Positions 41,633 to 50,385 of a stretch of DNA of 64,000 bases are shown one piece after another (within the stretch, counting starts at the first letter, position 1; each line of letters opens with the position of its first letter). Under the pieces are notes generated by a model that was not told the origin of the DNA, did not search any database, and worked only from the letters and a program-made list of their open reading frames with translations. The position numbers and the translations under genes are program-made. Origin of the DNA: an uncultured Paraprevotella sp. (GTDB lineage Bacteria > Bacteroidota > Bacteroidia > Bacteroidales > Bacteroidaceae); contig CALUFQ010000010.1 of NCBI GenBank assembly GCA_944319925.1, positions 1-64,000 of the forward strand. The letters are read 5' to 3'.

Positions 41633-43145
41633 TGATTTTTTTTACGATGTTGCCATTTCCCACGATGCATTCCGCAGTCTCTATCGCCGTGAGCGGGACT
41701 CCGCAGATGCCGTGCAGGTTGATGTTTTGCCCCGTCAGGAGCAGGTTGCGCACTTTGGTCGCGATGGGCAGTTGGGACAATGCCATGTTCTTGCAGTCGC
41801 GGTTGTACCCATACAAGGCACCTTCTTTCGTGCCGTAGAAATCGCGTATGGTCAGCGGGGAGGACGCGAGGCAGAACTCCATGTCGGCGCGGATATGCGG
41901 GCGCACGGTTTCAAGCTTGTCCAGGATGTGTTGCAGGCATCGCTCTTTCCATGCCTCGTAAGCCGGCGGGCGGTGTCCTGTCCGGCTGCCGGCCCACTGT
42001 GCCACCGCGCTGAACGGCATCGGGCAGTTGACGGTCATGCGCTCCGCCCACGGGCCTTGTTTCCGGGCGGGAGGGGTGAGATACATGAATCCCGAGGGGA
42101 AAGTCTCTTCGTCGTATTCGCAGAGTTTCCATATGCGCCCGTGTGCCGACTGGTAATAGCATGGGTGGTTGACAAAAGGCTGGTGCGCCTCTTTTTTAAA
42201 CTTGATGTACACCGAGAAGGAGGAATACGAGTTGGGGATTTCCTGCAGGCGGTCGCGGTAAGATTTCGGGAAGGCTTTTTCCGGCAGCAAGGCCAGCAAC
42301 GCACAGGGGTGGATGGCGGAAACATACAGGTCGCCTTTGTAGGTCTTCCCGCTCCGGGTCGTGACCTGCCCGATGAGACGTTCGGGCTGGTCTATGGATA
42401 TGCCGGCCGCGGGGTCACCTGCGTGTATGGCCCCACCCGCCGAGGTGATGATGCCGGCCAAGGCTTCGGCCATTTGCTGGCTTCCGCCGGCAAACATGCT
42501 TGAGCCGTTGATGTACAGCACGTTGATTAGCGCATGCACGTAGGCGGGAGTATGTCCGGCCACGCCTCCGTACATCGGGTTCATATAGGCCAGCAGTTCG
42601 GCCAGGCGCGGGTCGGTGATGTATTTGGCGATGAACTCGTCTGCGGGCATGAGGAAATCTTCCGAGTGCGCCCGGAGTATGTCTTGCCTAGTGGTGCGCA
42701 GGTGGAAAAGGTCCACTTCCTCGCTAAGTGACCAGACTGCGTCCATGTAGCGGCGGAGGTTTTCCGCCTGGCGGGGGAAGCGGCCGGCGAGGTAATGCCC
42801 GAAGGCTTCTTTCCCCCGGGGCAGGAGATAGGTCGCGCCGTCGGCTCCGCCGAATGTCACGGAGTCGATGCATCCGGCATCCGTGTGGCGGATTTCCAGC
42901 TGGTCAATGATGCCCAGGTAGGCGCAGATTTTGTGGAGGGTGCCGCCTGGCATGAATCCTCCCAGGATGTGCATGCCTGTCTCGAAAATGCTTCCGTGCC
43001 TGTGGAAGCATTGCAGGCCTCCCCCGATGATGTGGTTTTTCTCCAGCACGGTTACCCTGAATCCTTCCTTGGCAAGGAGGGCACCCGTCATAAGCCCGCC
43101 CAGGCCTCCGCCTATTACGACGATGTCTTTTCCTGTGTTGTTCAT
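41601..43145 (-). CDS. Phytoene-desaturase-like FAD oxidoreductase 2
   Basis: A 514-residue NAD(P)/FAD-dependent oxidoreductase. The dinucleotide motif GGGLGGL (12-18) is followed by GGGLQCFHRHGSIFETGMH and a C-terminal LTGQNINLHG typical of the carotene-isomerase/phytoene-desaturase group. No carotenoid synthesis genes accompany it, so a role in polyene oxidation, reduction or isomerisation is more likely. Its ATG overlaps the stop of the paralogous gene by 4 bp. The two are clearly related but divergent in sequence. Confidence 0.9.
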   Translation of the reverse strand: MNNTGKDIVVIGGGLGGLMTGALLAKEGFRVTVLEKNHIIGGGLQCFHRHGSIFETGMHILGGFMPGGTLHKICAYLGIIDQLEIRHTDAGCIDSVTFGGADGATYLLPRGKEAFGHYLAGRFPRQAENLRRYMDAVWSLSEEVDLFHLRTTRQDILRAHSEDFLMPADEFIAKYITDPRLAELLAYMNPMYGGVAGHTPAYVHALINVLYINGSSMFAGGSQQMAEALAGIITSAGGAIHAGDPAAGISIDQPERLIGQVTTRSGKTYKGDLYVSAIHPCALLALLPEKAFPKSYRDRLQEIPNSYSSFSVYIKFKKEAHQPFVNHPCYYQSAHGRIWKLCEYDEETFPSGFMYLTPPARKQGPWAERMTVNCPMPFSAVAQWAGSRTGHRPPAYEAWKERCLQHILDKLETVRPHIRADMEFCLASSPLTIRDFYGTKEGALYGYNRDCKNMALSQLPIATKVRNLLLTGQNINLHGICGVPLTAIETAECIVGNGNIVKKINEEYDRRKQI

Positions 43146-44638
43146 TTGCCTGCCTCCAATATGTGTCTGTATAAAAAACCGGATGTCAGAAACTCGCTGC
43201 AAACCACGATGGAGCCCACGATAGTGCCCAGCATGCCGTGGGAATTGATGTTTTGCCCGGCCATGAAGACGTTCGGGATGCGGGTCTTGTGCGGGACTCT
43301 CCCGGCGCTGCCGAGCGCCACGTCTTTTGCCACGCCGTAAATGGCACCGTTTTCCGTGCCCGTGTAGTCGCGGTAAGTCAGTGGTGAGGAAACGTGGAAA
43401 CCGGCGATGTTGTCCCTGATGCCGGGGAACTGCTTGGCGAGCGAGGCAATCAGGCCTCTGGCGCGCCTGTCTATGAAATCTTCATAATCTTTTCCCCTGT
43501 GCCCGACGGTTGTGTGCTTCCATGCCTCAAGCTCTTCTGCCCGCATATATGAGATGATGGTGCCGGCCTTGGCGAACTGTTGGTTGGGAGTGTCGCAAGT
43601 GTGCATGTACAGGTAGCCTTTTGGCCATGTGGCCTCATCGTATTGCTCGCATCCCCATGGCGTGCCGGCATTGTAGTTGAAGAAATTATAGTTCATGTAC
43701 GGCACGGCGTTTTCCTTGAAACGCAGGTAAACGGAAAAACCGCCTGTCGTTTGCGGGATATGGTTGATACGGTGTCTGAACGCGGGGCGGATGAGGTTTG
43801 TGCCAGCCAGCAGTTCCATGGTGCGCATGGGGTGGATGGCGGCTATCACGTAGTCGGCGGGCAGCAGTTCCCCGCCATTAGTTTCCACTCCTGTGGCGCG
43901 GGTGCTGTCGCAGACGATGCGCGTGGCCTTGCTTCTGGTCCGGACATTTCCTCCATGTTTGGCAATGACCCGGGAGAGGGCACCGGCCACGATGTCGCTT
44001 CCGCCGATGATTCGGAACGAGCTTTGGTTGTAGAAATCCATGATGAAAGCATGGACGGAGAAAGGGGTCTTGCCGCGCTCGGCCGCATACAGCGGTAGGT
44101 CTCCCGCCAATACTTTTTGCAACAACGGGTCTGTGAACAGCTCTTCGAGCACCTTGTCCATGGGGCGTAGCTGGTATTCGGTGCCTGCGGCGTTGAGGGG
44201 CGTCTCGTCTTTCAGCGTGTGCAGTGCCGAGGCGGAAGCGATGCTGTCAATGACACGGCAATATTTCGCCAGGTTGTCTGTTTGTGAAGGGAAATAGGAG
44301 GCCATCTTTTCGATGAACGCGTCTTTCCCGTTGGCGTATTCGAATTGCTGCCCTTCGAGCGATATGACGTTGTACCTGTCCGTGTCCAGCCGCGAGAGCG
44401 GGAGCTGGTCTTCGATTTCAAGGTAGCGCAGCATTTTGTTCAAGATTTGTCCCTCGTCCGCGCTGCCGATGAAATGCATCCCCGTTTCGAATTTGGTTTT
44501 CTGGCGGTAGAAGCATTGCAGGCATCCGCCGATTTGGGCGTTTTGCTCAAGAACGGTCACGTTGTAGCCGTTTTTTGCGAGGATGACGCCTGTGGACAGC
44601 CCGCCTAACCCGCCGCCTATGATAATGACTTTCTTCAT
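43142..44638 (-). CDS. Phytoene-desaturase-like FAD oxidoreductase 1
   Basis: A 498-residue FAD enzyme of the same group: GGGLGGL (8-14), IGGCLQCFYRQKTKFETGMH, and C-terminal MAGQNINSHGMLG. It overlaps the MMPL-acyltransferase gene by 4 bp upstream and its paralogue by 4 bp downstream, so the three are translationally coupled. The substrate may be the aryl-polyene chain, which is inference. Confidence 0.9.
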   Translation of the reverse strand: MKKVIIIGGGLGGLSTGVILAKNGYNVTVLEQNAQIGGCLQCFYRQKTKFETGMHFIGSADEGQILNKMLRYLEIEDQLPLSRLDTDRYNVISLEGQQFEYANGKDAFIEKMASYFPSQTDNLAKYCRVIDSIASASALHTLKDETPLNAAGTEYQLRPMDKVLEELFTDPLLQKVLAGDLPLYAAERGKTPFSVHAFIMDFYNQSSFRIIGGSDIVAGALSRVIAKHGGNVRTRSKATRIVCDSTRATGVETNGGELLPADYVIAAIHPMRTMELLAGTNLIRPAFRHRINHIPQTTGGFSVYLRFKENAVPYMNYNFFNYNAGTPWGCEQYDEATWPKGYLYMHTCDTPNQQFAKAGTIISYMRAEELEAWKHTTVGHRGKDYEDFIDRRARGLIASLAKQFPGIRDNIAGFHVSSPLTYRDYTGTENGAIYGVAKDVALGSAGRVPHKTRIPNVFMAGQNINSHGMLGTIVGSIVVCSEFLTSGFLYRHILEAGK

Positions 44639-47600
44639 GACAAGCTTACTTTGTATTTGTTCTTATATGCCGTATATGGGGCTATGTAGGCCGGGGTTTC
44701 CAGTTCTTCCCTCAACTTCCGGTATTCCTTTACGTACCATTTGTGCATCTGGCTGGTCAGTTCCCGGTCTGTGGCATCCTTTATGGCACCGGCCGTGAGT
44801 CTTTCGAATATTTCCAATGTCACTTGTCCCCGCCTGAGCATGAAGTCATGTTTGGGGAGTACGTCGTACAAGCCGTGGATACATACGGGCAAGATGTCTA
44901 TGCCCAGTGCTTTGGCCAAAGTGAACGCTCCTTTGTGGAATCTTCCGATTTCCCCGTCGGGTGTCCGTGTGCCTTCGGGGAACACGACGATGCTGTATCC
45001 TCTTTCTACCAAGTCTTGCAAGTAGGGGAAGTTGCGGTCGTATCCGTTGGACACGGGGCGGAACTCGGCTGTGTGTATGACGGCCCCATAGTAGGGATTG
45101 TTCCAGACCCAGTCGTTGGTCAGCACGATGATTTTTGGAGACAGTTGCATGAGGCACATCAAGTCCAGGTGTGATTGGTGGTTGCATACGATGACGGCAG
45201 GGCGGGCAAATTGTTCCCCGGTCCTGTTTCTCATCTGGAACCTGACTCCGGGCACGTGGCGGATGACGAAATGGGAAATCCGTTGCAGCAACCGGTGGTA
45301 GGAGTTTTCGCCATTCCAAAATCTTTGCAACGGGCGGTATATAAATAAGGTATAGGGAATCAGCAGGGCGAACATGCCGAAGAGGAAAAAGCTGATGGAA
45401 AAGAGAGATGAGGCCAGGCGGGACAACGTGACAGGGTATTCCCTCCGCTCGCCGTTCTTTTCCGTCAGCCAGCGGAATATGGCCGGCGGGATGCTGTATG
45501 CCATGAACACGACGGTTGCCATGCCGATGATGGCGACTTCCGCAAGCGACCGCATGGCCGGGTGCTTGCTGAAAATCAGGGTGCCGATGCCGATGAACAT
45601 GATGATGGCGGAAAGCCCGACGCTGTTTTTATATTGTTCCAGGCGGCGTTTCCCCGTGGTGTATTCGTACATCAAGCCTTCTGTGATGAAAATCGTGTAA
45701 TCGTCACCTTGCCCGAAGATAAACGTGGCGAGGATGATGTTCACGATGTTGAACTGCATGCCCGACAGTTGCATGATGCCCAGGATCCATGTCCAGCTGA
45801 CGGCTAGCGGGAGGAAGGCCATGATGCTTAGTTCGATGCTGCCGAAAGAAAGCCAAAGGAAAACGAACACGACGAGGCCGCAGACGATGCCGAGATAGTC
45901 GAACGAGTCGGAAAGCGTTTCGGCAAGATGGTTGCTGACATCCGATTGGGAAAAGACGAAACAGCCTTGCGGGGCAAGGAGGGCTATTTGCCTTTTGACC
46001 GATTCGGCTTGGTGTTTGTCCGTTTGCACGAAGTTCACCACCTTGTATCCGCTCTCGTCCTGCATGATGAACCTGTGTCCGGCGAATCTGCGGAACAAGT
46101 CCTGGAAAGCGGAGTCGGCTTCGTGGAAAGAGCCATGGCGCATCATTTCCTCGAAGGGCGAGAATGCTTCCGGGGAGAAGCCGGCGGCGGCCGCCGCCGT
46201 TTCGAGCGATGTGGCAACATGCGCGTGGTTTCTCCAGAAAGCGTTCCAACGGTCGGTGCGCTTGTTCCTGAGGCTGTCGGAAAGCATTATTCCTGCAATT
46301 CCGACCGTGTTGCACACTCCGTCCAGTCCTGTGATGCGCCCTGCCATGTGTTCATTGCGTCTTAACGCTTCGTCCAGTGTCTTTCCTTCTGCCACGGCAT
46401 ATAACAAGGCTGTGCTGTCGTCCCGGCCTTGCATGCTTGAAGACAGGAAATCCAGGTCTTCGCGTTGTTGCGGGAGCATGTAATTGATGTGCCGCATGTC
46501 TGAATCGAAAGAGGTGTCCCGGCTGAAATACCCGAAAATGGCGGTCAGTCCGGCTATGGTCCACAGGAGGGCACGTCTCCCGCGTTTGTTTTGTGGCAGG
46601 GCCAAACGCCCCAAGGGAATGGTTCTTTCGTGCGCTTTCCCGTTTTTATGCGGGCGCATGAGGACAGGCAGGCAGACGAGTACGAACAAGATTGTGCCGG
46701 CCAAGACCAGCGAACCGAATAATCCGAGGTCGCGCATGGCCTGCGCGTCGAGCAAGACAAGGCACAGGAAGGCACTGATCGTGGTGATGTTGCCCACGAG
46801 CAGCGGCGGCACCATTTCCTTGAGGACTTCCCGCATGTCGGCCTCATGTTTGAGATGCTCGATGAAGTGCAGCGGGTAGTTGACAGCGATGCCGATGATG
46901 ACGGAACCAATCCCTATGACAATCAGGGACATGCCGTCGCGTATCAAAGAGATGGTGCCCAAGGCGAAAAGCCATCCGGCACACACGGACAGGCCAATCC
47001 AAAGAATATCGCGCGCCCGGCGGAACGAATAGAGGAGAATCGACAAGATGAGCACGACCGACAGGGACACGGCAAGCAGGCTGTCTTGCTTGATTTGTGT
47101 GGCATTGGTCACTGCTATGAGAGGGGCACCGACGGCAGACAGGCTTAATGAAGGGTAATCTGCCTGCACATCCTGCATGCACGAATCCAGCAGTTGTTTC
47201 AATCGTTCGTTGTCGCGCGACTCGCTGATGCCGAATGGCGACTCTAACAGCACGATGCCGGTGCTGTCTTTGAAGAGATGCCCGTCGATGGTTTTGTATG
47301 CACCGTCCATGCCGAGCTTGCGCAGCCGGCCGATGGCATCGGTGCTTAGGTTGAGAGGGTCGTATGGCAGGCTTTGGGCCATGAAGTTTCCCATCGGGAA
47401 CATGAGCATTTGTTTGTTGCGCTCCATTTGTGTGGGCAGGAAGTCTTCCCGGGCCAGCAAGGATTCGGCGTGGCGGTAGTCCTCGTCCGAAAAAAGGAGA
47501 GGGTAAACTTGCCGGACGCATTGCAGCAAGTCCATCATCGCCGTTTCGTCAATCCTCACTTGGAGGTTCCGTGCCAGCCGCCCCGTGTCTCTCCGGGCGA

Positions 47601-47877
47601 CGGCTTCGCCGAAGGCGTCCATGGCCTCTCCCAAGAGGGCATGGTCTTCCTTCCCCCTGAAAAGCACGGCGATTTGGTCCTGCCCGCCCACGCCTGCGAA
47701 CACGTCGGAGTATTTCTCCGTTTGTTCGTCAAGAGGCACGAATGCCGAGATGTCTTCATCATAATGCATGCGGTATGCCGATATGCCGCAAAGAATCAGC
47801 AACGCGCATGTGACGATGGCGGTTGCCACGCGGTATCCGCTTAATTTGTCGAATATTTTCAGGAACGGTCCGGACAT
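44635..47877 (-). CDS. MMPL/RND exporter fused to a PlsC-type acyltransferase
   Basis: A 1080-residue inner-membrane protein. Residues 1-790 form an RND/MMPL-like lipid exporter with two sets of membrane helices (for example VVLILSILLYSFRRA and LGIVCGLVVFVFLWLSFGS) and two periplasmic domains. After about 840 a PlsC domain follows, with CNHQSHLD (His900, Asp905) and FPEGTRTPDG. Similar exporter genes occur in aryl-polyene clusters; the fusion suggests acylation coupled to export. Start at 47877 chosen over 47928, which lies deeper inside the glycosyltransferase gene. Confidence 0.9.
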   Translation of the reverse strand: MSGPFLKIFDKLSGYRVATAIVTCALLILCGISAYRMHYDEDISAFVPLDEQTEKYSDVFAGVGGQDQIAVLFRGKEDHALLGEAMDAFGEAVARRDTGRLARNLQVRIDETAMMDLLQCVRQVYPLLFSDEDYRHAESLLAREDFLPTQMERNKQMLMFPMGNFMAQSLPYDPLNLSTDAIGRLRKLGMDGAYKTIDGHLFKDSTGIVLLESPFGISESRDNERLKQLLDSCMQDVQADYPSLSLSAVGAPLIAVTNATQIKQDSLLAVSLSVVLILSILLYSFRRARDILWIGLSVCAGWLFALGTISLIRDGMSLIVIGIGSVIIGIAVNYPLHFIEHLKHEADMREVLKEMVPPLLVGNITTISAFLCLVLLDAQAMRDLGLFGSLVLAGTILFVLVCLPVLMRPHKNGKAHERTIPLGRLALPQNKRGRRALLWTIAGLTAIFGYFSRDTSFDSDMRHINYMLPQQREDLDFLSSSMQGRDDSTALLYAVAEGKTLDEALRRNEHMAGRITGLDGVCNTVGIAGIMLSDSLRNKRTDRWNAFWRNHAHVATSLETAAAAAGFSPEAFSPFEEMMRHGSFHEADSAFQDLFRRFAGHRFIMQDESGYKVVNFVQTDKHQAESVKRQIALLAPQGCFVFSQSDVSNHLAETLSDSFDYLGIVCGLVVFVFLWLSFGSIELSIMAFLPLAVSWTWILGIMQLSGMQFNIVNIILATFIFGQGDDYTIFITEGLMYEYTTGKRRLEQYKNSVGLSAIIMFIGIGTLIFSKHPAMRSLAEVAIIGMATVVFMAYSIPPAIFRWLTEKNGERREYPVTLSRLASSLFSISFFLFGMFALLIPYTLFIYRPLQRFWNGENSYHRLLQRISHFVIRHVPGVRFQMRNRTGEQFARPAVIVCNHQSHLDLMCLMQLSPKIIVLTNDWVWNNPYYGAVIHTAEFRPVSNGYDRNFPYLQDLVERGYSIVVFPEGTRTPDGEIGRFHKGAFTLAKALGIDILPVCIHGLYDVLPKHDFMLRRGQVTLEIFERLTAGAIKDATDRELTSQMHKWYVKEYRKLREELETPAYIAPYTAYKNKYKVSLS

Positions 47878-48587
47878 GATAATCTGATGAGTCTTAAAGG
47901 TAAGCCAATGATGACGGCAAGGATGCAAACCACCACGTTCAGCAGGCTGATGCGGGCGAAGTCATATACCGGACGGAAGTGGGTGACACGTTCCTGCGCC
48001 GGCGGGTAATAGACGTGGGTCTTGACCGGGATTAGCCGGATGCCGCGCCATGCCGCGTAGATTAACAATTCTAGTTCGGCTTCGTAACGCGAGGTCATCC
48101 ACCACATTTTTTTCCCAATCCGTTTCAGGGGATACAGGCGGAATCCCGTTTGTGTGTCGGGCAGGTCGATGCCGGTTTGGAGTCTGAACCAGAAGTTGGA
48201 AAATTTGTTGGCAAAGGTGTTTGCCGAAGGCATGTTCTTTGCTGACAGGTTGCGGCAACCCACGACCAGGCTTCCCGGGTGTTGCCTGGCGGCTTGCACG
48301 AATGCCGGGATGTCCGAGGCAAGGTGCTGTCCGTCGGCATCCATCGTGATGGCGCAGTCAAACCCGGCCTCGCGGGCTTTTTCGAAGCCGGTTTTCAGGG
48401 CCTGGCCTTTCCCGCGGTTGCGGGCATGGCTGGCGACGGTTACGTCCATGCCGTCAAGGACGGACAGTGTGTCATCCGTGCACCCGTCGTTTACCACGAT
48501 GATGTCACGGGTGTATTGGCGCACGTTCGTGATGACCTCGCGGATAGTCCCTGCGTTGTTATAAGTCGGAATGATTACGCACCACAT
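47859..48587 (-). CDS. Family 2 glycosyltransferase
   Basis: A 242-residue GT2 enzyme. IIPTYNNAGTIREVI starts the GT-A fold and MDADGQH (82-88) is the DxD metal/nucleotide motif. The C-terminus has a hydrophobic stretch (ISLLNVVVCILAVIIGLPL) that may anchor it to the membrane, as in DPM1-like enzymes. It could glycosylate the lipid or charge a polyprenyl carrier; a GT2 is common in aryl-polyene clusters. Overlaps the neighbours on both sides. Confidence 0.9.
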   Translation of the reverse strand: MWCVIIPTYNNAGTIREVITNVRQYTRDIIVVNDGCTDDTLSVLDGMDVTVASHARNRGKGQALKTGFEKAREAGFDCAITMDADGQHLASDIPAFVQAARQHPGSLVVGCRNLSAKNMPSANTFANKFSNFWFRLQTGIDLPDTQTGFRLYPLKRIGKKMWWMTSRYEAELELLIYAAWRGIRLIPVKTHVYYPPAQERVTHFRPVYDFARISLLNVVVCILAVIIGLPLRLIRLSCPDRS

Positions 48588-48945
48588 GGTATGTCATTGA
48601 CATTTTGGAAAAGATTTGTCCGCCGTCGTCAAGGATGGCGGTTATTTTGCAGGTGTCTCCGTTTGTCGCTATCTTGGTGAACTGGACAGACAAGTCTGTG
48701 GTTTCCCTCGGCGAGACCACAGCCATGAATTTCACGTTTTTAACGTCTGTCAGGCGGACTTCCTCCCCGAGATGCAATGCCAGCAGCTCCGTCACTATCT
48801 GTATTTGGCAGACGCCGGGAGTGACTGGATGCCCCGGGAAATGCGCATTGTAGATTTCGTGTTCCGGGTTAAGTCGGATGGCAAAGCCGGGGGTGTCCGG
48901 GGCCGGCATCTTTGCCGTGATATGGAAAAACTTATTCAACAACAT
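48559..48945 (-). CDS. FabZ/ApeI-like hot-dog dehydratase
   Basis: A 128-residue single hot-dog protein. HEIYNAHFPGHPVTPGV (29-45) carries the FabA/FabZ catalytic His35 and signature. It should dehydrate 3-hydroxyacyl-ACP intermediates in polyene extension. One of two dehydratase-like genes in the array. Overlaps the preceding gene by 14 bp. Confidence 0.88.
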   Translation of the reverse strand: MLLNKFFHITAKMPAPDTPGFAIRLNPEHEIYNAHFPGHPVTPGVCQIQIVTELLALHLGEEVRLTDVKNVKFMAVVSPRETTDLSVQFTKIATNGDTCKITAILDDGGQIFSKMSMTYHVVRNHSDL

Positions 48946-49396
48946 CTTTTAATGGAGTCAGGTGATAAGTGATTTTGAAACGTTTGTTGCTTAAGACCAG
49001 GGTGCCGTCGTCCCTGTGCCGGATAGTGCGGGATTTTGGCGTTTTTTTACCGGGGGCGAACAGGCACTTCATGTCTTTGGCTATGATTTTCCGCGCGCGC
49101 CGCCTGTTTAGCGGCTTGATGACATTGCGGAGCTCCACCTTGTCTTTCCCTGCGGAATAAACCGCGTCGAACGCCTTGATGCCAAATTCGTTGAAAAGGC
49201 TCATGGCACCGCCGTCTTTGTCCGTGCGGATGATGCAGATGCCGGAAATGCCCTTCCCCCCCGGCAAGGTGATGTGTGCGCCATAGCGGCGCAGTTCCTG
49301 TGCTTTGGCGGGCAGGATGTTTGCCAAAAGGAAAAGTGCCGGCACGAGGCGTACCAAGCATCGTCTGTTCCGGCTAGTCGATGTGGAATAGGGCAT
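48932..49396 (-). CDS. Exported protein of unknown function
   Basis: A 154-residue protein with a basic start and a hydrophobic stretch ending LPAKAQ, a likely signal peptide. The rest is rich in Arg/Lys and beta-strands; no family was recognised. The position after LolA recalls the small DUF3261-type lipoprotein of enterobacterial aryl-polyene clusters, but no lipobox is present. It may help move the product to the outer membrane (inference). Confidence 0.7.
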   Translation of the reverse strand: MPYSTSTSRNRRCLVRLVPALFLLANILPAKAQELRRYGAHITLPGGKGISGICIIRTDKDGGAMSLFNEFGIKAFDAVYSAGKDKVELRNVIKPLNRRRARKIIAKDMKCLFAPGKKTPKSRTIRHRDDGTLVLSNKRFKITYHLTPLKDVVE

Positions 49397-50003
49397 CGTC
49401 CAGGGGGGTATTTTTTTTGATGTTCGTCATTGTAATCCTTGTGAGGTCGCCGCTTTTTTCTGTCAGCTCGACTTCCGTGGCTGTTTGGGACTTGGGGTCA
49501 ATGTGCAACCGGATGCGGGTGAACAGCTGCGCCAGTTCTTTTTGTCGCGGGATGAGTTCCGCGACCCATTCATTCCCTTCGACCAGCATGGTCACGTGGA
49601 AATCTTCGGTGTCCGACAGGCATTTCCCCGTGATGCTGTGCATCATGATGCGGGCTATTTGCTTGAATGTTTTGCTCGAATTGACTTGGATGACATCCGT
49701 TTTCCCTTGTGACCCCAGCATGACCTTGTCGCCGTTCAGCAGGAATGTGTAGGCATACGGGGATACATACTCCCATTTCAGTGCCTTTCCTCCTTTGTAG
49801 TACATCTTGCCTGTGGACACCATGTTGGTTTCCAGCAGGGAGAGCCGTTTTTCCTGTCGGAAGTCGCATTGCAGGGTTTGCATTTTCCCGGCGGCGGCGC
49901 ACACCTGTTCAATCATCTTTTTGCTTTCTCCCGCGCTGGCCGGCTTCTGGGCCGCTGCCGACAGGACGCTCCATATTGCAGTGATAAGGAAGAGATATTT
50001 CAT
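49374..50003 (-). CDS. LolA-type outer-membrane lipoprotein carrier-like protein
   Basis: A 209-residue periplasmic protein with signal peptide MKYLFLITAIWSVLSAAAQ. MQTLQCDFRQEKRLSLL and GKMYYKGGKALKWEY are typical LolA beta-barrel segments. Cluster-specific LolA homologues accompany aryl-polyene exporters and probably shuttle the lipid across the periplasm rather than lipoproteins (inference). Confidence 0.88.
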   Translation of the reverse strand: MKYLFLITAIWSVLSAAAQKPASAGESKKMIEQVCAAAGKMQTLQCDFRQEKRLSLLETNMVSTGKMYYKGGKALKWEYVSPYAYTFLLNGDKVMLGSQGKTDVIQVNSSKTFKQIARIMMHSITGKCLSDTEDFHVTMLVEGNEWVAELIPRQKELAQLFTRIRLHIDPKSQTATEVELTEKSGDLTRITMTNIKKNTPLDDALFHID

Positions 50004-50024
50004 ACCGTTTTCTGTTTAATGTTT

Positions 50025-50381
50025 TCATTTAAGTATCAACATGCATCCGCAGACAATCAGTGCGCAGCCCATCCACCGGTGCGCGGGAACCGTTTCATGG
50101 AAAAACAGGATGGCCGAAAACATGGCGATGACGTAGCTGAGGCTGATCATGGGATAAGCCATGCTGAATGGGAAATTTTTGAGGATGTACATCCACAATA
50201 GCGAGGCTGCGGCATAACAGAGGCCGCAGGCGGCGAATTGCCAATTGGCAAACAATGGCAGCCAAAACTCCCTGTTCCAGCCAAAAGGCGGCATTTTCAG
50301 CAAGGCGAACTTCAGCAGCACCTGCCCTGAAGAGAGCAGGGTGCATTGAATCAATGAATATATGAAAAGCTTCCACGTCAT
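50025..50381 (-). CDS. Small EamA/SMR-like membrane protein
   Basis: A 118-residue protein with four predicted membrane helices (IYSLIQCTLLSSGQVLLKFALL, FAACGLCYAAASLLWMYIL, AYPMISLSYVIAMFSAILFF, GCALIVCGCMLIL). The shape matches half-size EamA/DMT transporters such as ArnE/ArnF, which flip lipid-linked sugars. A flippase role for the glycosylated lipid is plausible. 4 bp after the ketosynthase stop. Confidence 0.8.
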   Translation of the reverse strand: MTWKLFIYSLIQCTLLSSGQVLLKFALLKMPPFGWNREFWLPLFANWQFAACGLCYAAASLLWMYILKNFPFSMAYPMISLSYVIAMFSAILFFHETVPAHRWMGCALIVCGCMLILK

Positions 50382-50385
50382 GGTG

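Noticed and set aside
41601-44638. Carotenoid biosynthesis reading of the two phytoene-desaturase-like genes
   Set aside because: No phytoene synthase, prenyl synthase or cyclase in the window; both genes are embedded in a ketosynthase/ACP array.
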